DNA from: Pteria penguin
Lineage: Eukaryota > Mollusca > Bivalvia > Pterioida > Pteriidae
Length of the DNA stretch: 64,000 nucleotides
Direction of reading: 5' to 3'
Assembly (NCBI GenBank): GCA_035048485.1
Contig: CM068582.1
Coordinates: 35,368,096 to 35,432,095, forward strand
Positions 1 to 12,200 of the stretch are shown piece by piece. The notes beneath the pieces are model-generated. The model worked only from the letters and a program-made list of their open reading frames with translations. It was not told the DNA's origin and ran no database searches. The translations under genes were made by a program, and so were the position numbers. Within the stretch, counting starts at the first letter, position 1; the number at the start of each line of letters is the position of its first letter.

Positions 1-395
1 AGAATTTCCTTGTGTCGTATTTCATGTTCTACTATGTTACTTGCAACATGCTGGAAAGAAATTAACAATGTTTACGGTCTCTTATTTCTGTATTTGATAA
101 AGAAAGAGGTTTATTTAAGATTAAAATGCTTAGCTCAGACTTTGATAAATTTTCAAGTCTGAATTTTAGAAGTTATGCTGCTTGATGTATATTTTCTAAA
201 CTATCATGATACAGCAACTTGAAATTCAGGAAAGAAAACAACAAATGTTTACTGATTTAGACATATACTTTTAAACTTTGAGCATAGGATAGGTAAACAA
301 AAGTTATCAGAAGACAACAGAACTCACCAGTGCAGGGTCTTCTTCATCATAATATAGCTTGATTAAAAGGCTGACTTTTCAAAGAGATATTCTAA

Positions 396-1335
396 GGTTA
401 AAATTTTTGGAAATTATGTCGAAGTCCAAGATCAAAGGTTATGGTACCAAATGAAATTTCTTGTCACAAAGAATCCATGTGTGAAGTTTCAAAACCCTAC
501 CCCTCTTGGTTCAAATGTTGCAGCCAATGTTTACAGTTTTTGAAAGTAGGTCAGACTCCAAAGTCAAGGACACAAGGTCAGAGATCATAGTCACAATATG
601 AAGTGGCCTTCCATAAGGTATTCATGTGTGAAGTTTCAAAGCTCTATCCTACTTGGTTCAAAAGTTATAGCCAAAGTTAAAATTTTTGAAAAGTAGGTCA
701 AACTGCATGGTCAAAGGTCAAGGTCCCAAATAAAAATGCATTCAACAAGGTATTCATGTGTGAAGATTCAAAGCCTTGTCCCTTTTGTTTCAAAAGTTAC
801 AGCAGTGTTAAGTTTTTGAAAACAGTTCAAACTCCAAGTTCAAGGTCAAAAGTCAAAGATCATGACGCCAAATAAAAGGGTCTTCCAAAAGGTATCCATG
901 TGCGAAATTTCAAAGCTATTTCCCTCTTTGTTCAAAAGTTATAGCCAAGGTTAAAGTTTTTGAAAAGAAGGTCACTGATTGATTGATTGATTTTTGCTTA
1001 ATGCACACAACGAATATTTCACGTATATGGTGACCGCGAGCGTGATACCACTAGGCCATGCCGGCTTAAAGGAAGGTCACAACGTCAAAGGTCATGGTCT
1101 CAAATAAAAAGGCATTCAACAAGGTATCCAAGTGTAAAGTGTCAAGCTCTACCCCTCTTGGTTCAAAAGTTATAGCCAAGGTTAAAGATTTTTAACAGTA
1201 GGTCAAACTGCAAGGTCATTGGTCATGGTTAAAAAAAAGCTCCTCCATAATGTGTCCACATGAGAAGTTTCAAGGTTCTATTCCTCTTGGTTAAAAATTT
1301 ATACCTCAGGTTTAAGTTTTTGTCTAACGATGTAG
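396..1335. repeat. AGGTCA-rich degenerate tandem repeat, about 6 units of 125-145 bp
   Basis: Each unit has the same order of phrases: a run of AGGTCA or AAGGTCA motifs, a piece like AAATAAAAAGGTCTTCC, CAAGGTATCCATGTGTGAAG, TTCAAAGCTCTACCCCTCTT, and GTTCAAAAGTTATAGCCAAG. The phrase TTCAAAAGTTATAGCC or a variant starts near 510, 655, 790, 930, 1160 and 1290. Copy 5 is interrupted by a short SINE. It lies in an intron or 3' part of TRPC4AP. Similar single or double units occur elsewhere in the window. Confidence 0.85.
976..1067 (-). mobile_element. Internally deleted tRNA-derived SINE with 13-bp target duplication
   Basis: Reading from the left it has the (TGAT)n tail, the ACGAATATTTCACGTATA tail block, then GATACCACTAGGCCATGCCG, the complement of the tRNA-like head. 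The middle is missing compared with the copy at 10121. The flanks AAAAGAAGGTCAC (963-975) and AAAGGAAGGTCAC (1068-1080) agree at 12 of 13 bases, which marks the insertion boundaries. Confidence 0.8.
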
Positions 1336-1456
1336 ACAGTGATGATGACACCGGGGGTATGACATTAGTGCTCCACACTTTCGTCCTGAGAGCTAAAAAT
1401 ACTAAATTCAAACTTAAATTACTACAACATTTTCTATCAAAGAGAGAGTTTATTAC

Positions 1457-1631
1457 CTGTAACAAGCCACGTCTCATTAAGAACACCTGATCACAGTATG
1501 AAGTATTGCCCCTGAGGTAACTTTCTACTGCTCTGGCCAGCCAGAAACGAAAGGTAGATGTAGTAGGTTCCTTCTTCATTACTTCAACTATTTTCGTGAG
1601 GAGCCCTTTACTGCCTTTGCACATCAACTGT
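1457..1631 (-). CDS. TRPC4AP: TRPC4AP exon p (last one in the window)
   Basis: 175 nt. The acceptor must be CTGTAG, four bases upstream of a second AG, because only this choice continues the frame (KQLMCKG). It contains SKGLLTKIVEVMKKEP, FRFWLARAVESYLRGN and QVFLMRRGLLQ, the best conserved block of the family. The donor is GTAATA. The next exons lie beyond the left edge. Confidence 0.95.
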
Positions 1632-4600
1632 CTACAGAAATCAGGTCAAATGTAAATTTGTTTGTAATGGAATGAAATTTAAATAATAGAAGAGTCTTAC
1701 TTTGTATGTTTTAAAGTTCTTTGACCAAACTCACATGAGTTACAATGTGAACCAATTTTTTAATCATAATACATTGTACTTAAATTAATGAAATGTATAA
1801 AGATACTAATAGGGACATAAAATTAAATATATTGAAATATATTCTGTTATCCTTTAAAACAAAACATTAAAAGTGTTTGTGCTGTATATTTCTAAAAGAG
1901 AAGTTTTTCTTATAACTTACTTGTTCACGTTTTCTAAATTTCCCAGAGCTAATGTACCAGCTTTTGCTAAAAAAGAAAATTATCATTATAAAAACAAAAA
2001 CTGGTACTTATAAATAAGAATGTAATATGTCTTTGTGAAACATAAATGCATAAAAGCAGCTAATGATGTTTTACAAACTATCAAGGAAATCAAAAAACTT
2101 AATGAAGTGTATAATTATTCCAAAATCAGAGTTACCTTTTTTAAAACAGAGATAGATGGTCCAAGATTATGATAGTACTTACTATTTATTCTTCTCACTT
2201 CGTTCAGTTCATTTTTTGACAAGAGAAGATGCTTATAACTGAAAATAAAAATGAAATTTTTTTCACAAATATAATAATAAATAAAGCAAAATAGAAAAAA
2301 AACTATATGTATATAATTGTTTTTCCAGCCAATTTTCTTCAAACCAAATGAGGAAGGCAGAATCAATTTTTATTATTATTTTTTTTATTGACATGTGATG
2401 TCTAATGATTTCAAAGGTAAACAAATTAACTATGAAATGTTAGCAAATATTAAACTTTTTTCCTTTCTTTTCCTTCCACAAAGTCCTTCTCCTTTAGTAC
2501 TGTTAGGCATATGGTCACAGTGAATTTCACAAACTGCATTTGCTGCTATTATGCACCACTACAGAAATAGTACACATCAAGAAAGAACAACCGATGAAGT
2601 AAAAAGACATTAGAAAGTCCAGCCAGTGCAAATTCTGAAAAAATACTGTATTTGGATGGAAACTTCCACCAACTTGGCTTGATATTTCGATTTTGAAGAA
2701 GGCACACTTGAGCTGTAGCCTCCTATAATGTTCCATGGCATTTTAACAATGGCTAATGTAGTTATTTGGCATGACAAAAGCACAGCATTATTGTGAAGCT
2801 CACCACAAAGTTCACAATGAAGCATTAAAATGAATCACTAGAAATGTCTTAATAACTCAGACCTCATTTCATGAAATGTAAAACCATAAACAGTGCTAAA
2901 TTTTTCGAGAAAAAAATTGAATGTGGTGAAGTCTGGCTGAATAATGGCTACAGACAATGACTACAGTTAAGTAACTTTGTTGAGTACTTTGATACATTGT
3001 TGTACTTACTCTGAATGATCACAGAAGCTGTGGACAAGACGTAGAAACTGGATTTTTAAAGCCACCTCCTGTAATAAAATTATACTTATTATCCATAAAT
3101 GAATGACTGGTTCAGTCATTAAACTATTACATATTGACAACACAAGCTCTGTAATTTCTTAACTTGTACATCATTTTATGTAAAACACCAACTCAGAGCA
3201 ATACCATCTATCCTAACTTTACAAAGCACATAGCTTGTAACAGCTGTATCACAAAATCTGGAAATGAAGGAGTCAGAGAAAAGGCTACAATCAACAACTT
3301 GTGAGTTTAAAGCTATGAATGATGTGGACAAGATATCTTAAATTCTACATTACATATCAATGTATTCTTTTCTGAAGTGTAAGTACACTACTGAAGAAAA
3401 ATGCTTTCACGTTACTCCACTTAAACATCAATCTATAAAACTTATATTGATCTTTTGGGGAGAAAAGTATGTGGAACATCAATTGATTTCTGTCATATAA
3501 GGATAGCATATACAGACAAGACAAGTCCTGTATCTCCCTGTACCTTTTTCAATTCTAAAGCTAGGGGCAAAAACACCTTATGTCCAACATGTAGCTATAT
3601 AATATCTTTAGCATAGATTTTATATAGAAATTAAGTGTTTTTCAGAGTGCATACTTACCGGACTGCATTCACAGGCGGCATTATGACCTCGTAATCTATG
3701 TCTGCTACTATATCGACTACTCCTACAACAAGATAGTAATTCTTATGCAAACAGTAATTTCACATTACTGGTAATTACAATTTAAACAAAACACTCTATA
3801 TTATAACATGGCATAATACAACGGGTAACAATAACAAATAATCTCTTTCCTTTTTTTCTAAAACTTTATCACATTTGAAACTATTAATTTATAAATGCTC
3901 TCAAAAAACACCCCATAAAAATAATTTTCCATCATGAAAGTGACGTGAGTTAAACTTTAAGCCTGTGATGTCTTTATTAGATGCCCTACTTGCCCAATCT
4001 TAAATGACATTCACAGTAAAATTTTGTGGTGAATGGATTGGTGTTTTGTTTTCAGGTTTAAGAATTATTATTTCTGATTCTCCAATATTAACTGACAACA
4101 GAACCTTTTTGTGAAAAATTAAAAAAAAAAAAAGAAAAAAAAAAAAAATTCCAACCAAACCCAAATGCCAGTATTTTGTATGTCATACTAAGAAATAATG
4201 TATTAAAGGCCAATCTAATATACACCATTCACATAACCACTTTGCTGTAATAATGTCATTACAAAGAAGTCAAACATGAAGATATAAAATCACTAGCATG
4301 TATTATTGATGAAGATATTTTCTTGAACTACATACACTTGACATTTCCATATGAATTGATCAAACAGTTCACTAAGCCCTGGTGCCAACTTTAGTTCTGC
4401 TAACTTTCGTTGTACCTGTAAGAAAGATTGATACGTTTCCTTGTAACATATTAACTCATTATACAACGTGTATTGTTTATATCCTAATAATCAAGACATT
4501 TTTGATGACTAATGAGTTACAAAAGAGGTGTAACTTAAAAAGAATAATTTATTCCTAATGCATCTGACTAAGTGACTCACTAAATAACATTATAAAGATA

Positions 4601-6174
4601 GAATTTTAGACAGTATGAATTGATCTTCCTTATTATCACTCATATTTACTGAGTCAGGACATCTTAGTCAGTAGGATTTTATCCTTTGGATCTACAGATC
4701 CAAAACAGGAAAGCCAATGGTAACTTGCTTGAGACAATGACACTTAAAAGATCCCCCACTGCAATTGGTGTTTATATCAGATAGATTTATATTTCTGGAT
4801 CAGACAGAATAATGAGATGCTGTCATTACGCAAGATAAATAGTGTTAATGTAAACATTCTCTTTTTTGTTTTATGTCACACAAATTTATTATTTCAAATA
4901 TGTGCTGATGGCATCTACCTGTTGCACCGCAAAGAAACAAAAAAAAACCCCAATTTACTATTGAAATAAAAAATGTCCTACTTATACAACGCCCTGCCTC
5001 CAATCAGCATGGGACTACACTGACCTTTTTTCTATGCTTTCCAAGAAGAAATAAACCTAGTACATATACTACTTCTACTCTTTGTACAAGTTCTTCTGTA
5101 ATTTTCAATCCTTGCTGTAGATTCATTGGACCACCTGCTGATGTTGGTTCAGAGATTCCTAAACAATGAAAAACATACTATGAACATGTTCAAAGAGCAA
5201 AGCATTGATGACTCAAAGACGTATGCAATACTTAACTATAAGACATACCTATTGTAAACTATGGTCATGAATAAACAGAACATTCAATATGCTTCACAAA
5301 GATATCACTACTAGTGAATTTACCTCCTATGAACTCCTCTAGGTCATCCAAATTAGGACCATCATCCATTTCTTCTGCCATTTGATTTTCAACCCATTCC
5401 ATCCAGCAGTCCAGCTCACTGACCAATCCCCTATATCGTGGGGTATCTGTAAACAGAGATACCACTAAATTTACTTTAATACACATGAGGTAATGAAACA
5501 TATAAATTTCTTCAAAAATGAAAATCCATCAATATTTTATACATTCTATTGAGGTCTTCATCATTGATACAGAATGGAAATCCCTTATTTCATTAAACTA
5601 CCTGTATATACTGAACAAATTAATACTAATTAATATCATTTTTATGTGAATATTTTCTAGCAATTTTAAAAGACCGAATATACACATAATGCTACACATC
5701 AAATAAACAAATTAAAATTTAAAGAAATTTGAAAATATTCAACGAAACATGTTCTGAAGAACATGAATGTCCCCAGGGGCAACAAAATCCAATTAAGGCA
5801 AAATTTGAAATGTAGGTTAAAGGTCACAGTCAAGGTCACCAGGTAAATGACCTTGCAGTAATTTGAAAGGGCTTTATTAGTGGAGTATGTATGCCAAATA
5901 TGAAATCTTTATCTCTCACGGTTAAAAGGTTATGGCAAAGGTTAATCGTTAATGTTGACAACAGACAAACTACATGTAACAAATAGATAGCTCAAAAACA
6001 ATATGCTGCTGATCTATTGATCTGGGCATGCATAAAAGTAAAGTGTTTTACTTACAATCTTTGGCTACAGCCAATCCTACAAGCCTCGGTAATAATTCTG
6101 GTATTCCAAGTAATAACTCTGATAAAAGCAAAACAGCAGGTCAACAACTACCAAATCACAAAGAAATGTTTTGC

Positions 6175-6239
<65 letters not shown>

Positions 6240-9200
6240 GTGTTATTCATCTTTTTTTTTTGTTTCTTTCACATTCTAAATCTTTGGACACTGATGACTT
6301 TTATTTTACTTCAATATTGGCCTCCTATAAATACAATATACAGTGATGATTTTAGGTGCTGGCAAAAATATCTGAAATAGGTTAGGTGACGAGAGGGTCG
6401 TCTTGAGGCTCCGTCATGGGGTGCAGGGGCAAAGCCACAGCTGGGGGTCTAAAAGCCCCAGCCACTGAAGAAATATAGCATTCTAAATGCTCTAGAGTGC
6501 TTAAAATCTGTAACAAAGCACATCAGAGATCAAAGTCTGGGTAGGTAATATGCTTTACAAGTGATGTACATTGGGCACTGATAAAGCACTTCAGAGTTCT
6601 AAACCACATAAACAATTTCAACCAGTGTAAAACAGAAACAAATCATGGAGAAAATGCAATTTGTCTAAAATGTCAAAGACCTATTGAAATTATTGGCTTC
6701 CTGGATTCAAAATAGCGGATTTCCGTTAAATATAAAAAAAAGATCATAACTAAATATATGCTGCATGTCTAAGGGTCTTTAAATTCATCAAGTTAGAATA
6801 GAAACCTGCTACTGTGAGATTTATATTCAGTTCAGAAAAACTACTGAGCATTGACAAATAATTGATCTTAAACTTTTAAAAGAAAAGTAAAAGTATAATA
6901 GTTCCACAATAAGCTAAAAGGTTCAACATGTCTGTGTGTGGTTAAACAATTATCCTGATAATTACACGATGGAGACCATTGATTACAGTGTTCGAAAAAT
7001 CCCATTACCCGTTACCCGTGGTAAGTGAAAAATAAGATCGGGTAACCTAAAAGTTGTCCAGTTCTTACCCGTTGGTAAGTAGATTATTGATAAAAACAAA
7101 ATGTCATAAGTATAATTAATCATCCATAGATCCTCCGACGTAAGAAAATTTGGCATAAAAAGATCGTAAAATCGTCGATTGTTCGTAGTTAAATCAATAT
7201 GTTTACCGAAAATCATAACATTACATTTAAACTACTATACTAGTTGGAAAAGCAAATCCGGACGGAAATGTTAATCCGGACGATCGGGGAAATCATATTT
7301 GGTGAACAAATACTAGATAAACTGTTGTATACAGGATGAAAAAATGGGGTTTTTTCGATTTATAGTAAGGACTCATGAAAATGTCAGTAAGTTAAAACAA
7401 TAAACCAACGATCGTGCAGATTAACCTTACATGTATGGTCCAACAGTAGCTACATACAACCCATTGAAAGATGTAGAGCGCTGGTTAAAAGAGGGACCAG
7501 GCACCAGGCACGTTAAAGGTCACACTGTATCCTCCCTATCCCTACCGCATGCAAGTGACCGCAGTACGGAGGTGGACTCATTCGAATTTTAATGTTAAGA
7601 AATGATTGTCGCCCGGTTGTATGCATTTGTGTGTAACAGTATTCACTTTCATAATCTTTGATTAAAACTTGAGAGGTTATAGCCTTGTTATACTTTTCTT
7701 AAGTGAAATAAAGCAGTAATCCAAACTTCTCACAATTTTTTCTTCGGGTAAGTAGATTTTGTCTGCGGGTAAGTGGATTTCAGTGAATCACTTACCCGTT
7801 GGTAAGTGCTTTTTCAAAACAATTTTCGAACACTGGATTATTGTCAAAGTAACCAAAGAATGCAGAGAAAACTGATCATTAGCAAGTACTCTGAGACTTT
7901 CAGACATAAATGATGATGAGTCAATACTAGACCAAGGGACTACAGCAAATTCCAGTTAAGTGTGCCCGCTTGACCATTGAAGACCTATACAAAATGAATA
8001 TAAAAAGTATAAATCAGCTTTCATGATAAACCTCACCTTGATTGATGTCTCTGACATTGACAAAGCCTTTCGTTCTTTTCTGTTTGTTCTGTGCAAACAC
8101 TAGTGATAGATGAAATTTCATATTAGATTTTATTGATTTATAAATTGCAGAAAAATTGTATGTCTACATACAGATTAAAGTACAGACAGACAACTTGATT
8201 CCAGTTCACCCCTTAACAACTTTGTTTTTGTTGTAGTGATGGGGCAGATATAACAAAACTCCCCAGGATGCACTTCTTGATCACTCTGATAAACTCCAGT
8301 TCTATGCAGTAACATTCATTTCCCTAACATCTAATAAAATATATGAGATTAATCCAATACATGCAATGAAAAGACACACAAAACTTGTAGGGCTCTTTTT
8401 GTACTTCTTCATCCCCACTAAATTTCATCAAAATCTCTTTAATGGTTCTGAAAGAGTGGTGTACAATGTAAAAGTTAACATACAGACAGACAATGGATGC
8501 GTTGCTACGCCTATAGCATTTGAATAAGGTGAGCTAAAGCAGTAGTCATCTCAAAGAGTAACTAGAGCAGTCCTAACGGGACAAATACCCCCCGCGGCAA
8601 CAAAGTAGAAACATGCAATGAGCCCAGACAAGATTTTTACAATAGAGTGAAAAGTGACCTTGACCTTTGACCCATGACCTTGGTTCAGGGTCATGACACA
8701 CCGACATCTCCAAAGGAACAAATGTACAAGTATGATCATCATATGATAAAGAATAAAAAAGTTATGCCTCGGACAAAGGTTGATGGACAGACAGACAGAT
8801 AGAAAGACAGATGGACAGACAAGGTGATTCCTATATACTCCCCCAAACTTTGTTTGGGGGGGGGGGGGGGTATAAAATGTATATCTATTATTTTAGCATA
8901 TTGATTCCAATCTTTAACCTCTTATTTCCTTAACCAAGTAAATAAATACAATGAATATACATAATTTTAAAAAAGTAACTAGTATACATACATGAAGATT
9001 TGTTTTCATAGATGTCAAGGTCTGAAATAGCTACTGCTAAAATACGACAGAAATTGGCTAGTTGTGGGTCAGTCAGTGACTGAATAAGTTGACGTATATG
9101 AGCTGAAAATACAATACAAACTAATTACTTATACTAACTCTAAATCTTCATGGGAGAGGTTATCTATTCCATCTCTGTATTGATATACATAGATATTTGA

Positions 9201-12200
9201 TTATGTACAAATTGAAAGCAATTCTAAACAAGTGGTTATCACTTGCATCTTGTAAATTAAAATTTTTATTTACCAGATATCTATTATTATCTGTTTCCAC
9301 AAAATGTATGTGGCTAATGTTAAGTAGCAGAGCGCATTTATCTAAGTCATCAAATACTAATGAACTCAAAATTGACAGATTGTATATCATATACAGTATC
9401 TTAATTTACAAGAAATATAATTGATTTGTATCCACAACAGAAAGATAACATCTATTTGGTGATTCAAATCTGAACCTATTCTTTGATAGATGGATAAATG
9501 ATGTTTGTGCATTGTTTTATGCCATACCAAGATTATTTTATTAATATGGTACAAAACCTGTATGATGCATTGAATAAAATTAGACCTATACAGCAGACCC
9601 ATCTGAAGCACTGAGGGATCTTTTATGAGCTGACATCTAACATGACACAGGGCCTAGGTTTTTACTGAAATGTTAATAGTGGAACTCGCATCCGAAACCC
9701 TCGGTTACAAGTCTGAACTATGTCAGTTCTGGATAATTACTGAGCAAGTGTCTCACTTAAACGGTCTAACAAGTTTCTTACATATTTTGTGCAGGTCTAA
9801 GACTTCTCTTTTTGACTGTAGCATATCTTCTATTAACTGACAAGCAATGATGAATGTTTTTTGGTGAGCCAGAAGGGTGAAGACATAGTTTATGATGTCA
9901 TAATCCACAAGCATTTGCATGACCTTTTCACCAATATCCTGCAATATATTAACACTCTTTCAATTTCAGAACACAAGTTTTACAGAAGTATTCAGTTGTA
10001 TTGAAATTATCTACCATATAGCGGGTAATTTCTACAGGGACTTTATTTCTGCAATTCTGTAGGGTTAGTCAGTGACTGCAGAATTAAAAACTGCAGAATA
10101 TTTTTACAGAGATAATCTGATTGATTGATTTTTGTTTTACGTCACACTACGAATATTTCACGTATATAGTAAAGGCATCTGCCTGATGCCGGGCATACAA
10201 ATTTTGACCTTTGCAACAGACCCATCCGAAGCAGTGAGGGATTTTTAACGTGCCATGCATACCACAACACAGGGCCTCGGTTTTTACTGTCTCATCCGAA
10301 AGACATGACACCGGCATGACCAAAGAGGGACTCAAACCCCAACCTCCTGATCAGGAGTCCGACGCGATACCACTAGGCCACGCCAGCTTTAGAGATAATT
10401 TGAACCTGCGCGTTCATGCATGTTGTTATTACTGGAGGCTAGACTGAATATAACCGTATCCCTGTAACCGACTGGACCATAGAAGTTCAAAGTACCCGCC
10501 ATGTTGAAATTAGTGGACTTGGGGACAAGCGTCAGGTCACAGCTATCTTTGCAGGATCATTAAAAGGTAACTGTATTTACCATTATTTAGTTAATTGATT
10601 GGCTACCTATATACTCCCTTGTTTATAGTGGTTATTTTTTACCATGCGTCGTCAACCTTGGCTTGGGTGTGAACAAACATATAAGATTAATACTAAATCA
10701 TTTTTATTTCAGGCGACTTTCTACCACTGCAAATTATATTTGGGGGGAAGACTTTGAATTTCATAATGATTGGGACATACACTCAGTAAGAATCATTGGG
10801 CAAACACTGACACACAAATGTGTTACGTTGAAAATATCATTAAGCCGTACCTGAAAAAGAAACGACGTGAACTTGGTTTGCCAAGGGACGCATTGTACGT
10901 ATTGTATCGGTATCAACTATGTTTCTGAATAAAATGTGTGTTTAATACTTTTTTTTTATTATTTTGCAATATGATAGAGCGATAACTGGTAATCACTTTG
11001 TCTGTCATCTGATCACCCACTAACGTCCGCCACACTTTACTTACTAGGTTCCGCAGAAATAAATTACCAATGATCATTTGACTGCAGAAATAAAACCCGC
11101 AGAAATAAAATCAGCCAATTTTCTGATAAAATCGCAGAAATGTTTGACCGCAGAAATAACCCGCTATGCGGTATAACAGAGGTTAAAAGCATATTACACA
11201 CAGAACTGAAAATAAGGACAGTATTTCAATATAAAATGAGTGATATCAGAGGAGAATGTTCTTAGAACTTAGAATAATTAAAAACAAACAGGTATTCATT
11301 ATAATTACAAACAATTCAGTAAATTCTACAGGATTTGCACTAATAATACAAGAATTAAATCAAGGCATCAATACACCTTTTTCATAGTAATTTTACCTCT
11401 AACCAAATGATTGCCATGATGTTTTGTCATTCAAACCTTGCATCATTCTACTGTAACGTCACAATCTAGTTTCTCAGGATCATAATGAAAATCTTGATAA
11501 AAAGTAGCTTGTCAGACATTAAATTCTAGTATCTGACTTCAATTTATATGAACAGGTGTTTCCTATGATCTGATACAAGTATGTCATATATATTGTTTAT
11601 CACATGTCTTACTGTTTATGTAGTGAAATATCGCTATACCATACATTAATTTATGACATAGGTGATGTCATAGCATGGAAAAGAATTGTGTCAAGCCGGT
11701 GTTTGATGAAATAAACACCTTTAAACTGAATATGAATATGTGATAAAAAGAATCCCAAATGAATTTTCATTTCATACGGTATTTATGAAACTCGTTGTGT
11801 GTTTTATATATAAAACAAACCACTGGTTTCATAAATACCGTATGAAATGAAAATTCATTTCAGATCCTATATATATACCAGCTACCTAAAAGGTACATAC
11901 AAGCTGTTCTGTACTGCACGTTCAAAATAAAATTTATAATTTCTGTAAAAAATGTGATTACATATCCACTCCAGTTTTCTTGTCACATGTACCAGTATGC
12001 AATGAAAGGTACTCACAGACATGTGGAATTTAGTAAGAATCTCTATCACTAAGCTTTTTATTCTCAACAAAACTTCCGATTCCTGATATCCCACCCCTGA
12101 AAGAGAGAAAATGAACATAGTTAACATGTCTACAGCATCTGTAATAATATAGTCCAAAATTGAATGATGTTATTTCTTGCATGATGAAGCAATGATTTCC

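Noticed and set aside
305..360. Further TRPC4AP exon with donor GTGAGT (LLIKLYYDEEDPAL frame)
   Set aside because: It has splice-like borders, but I could not match it to the family's C-terminal part, and it lies next to the AGGTCA repeat array.
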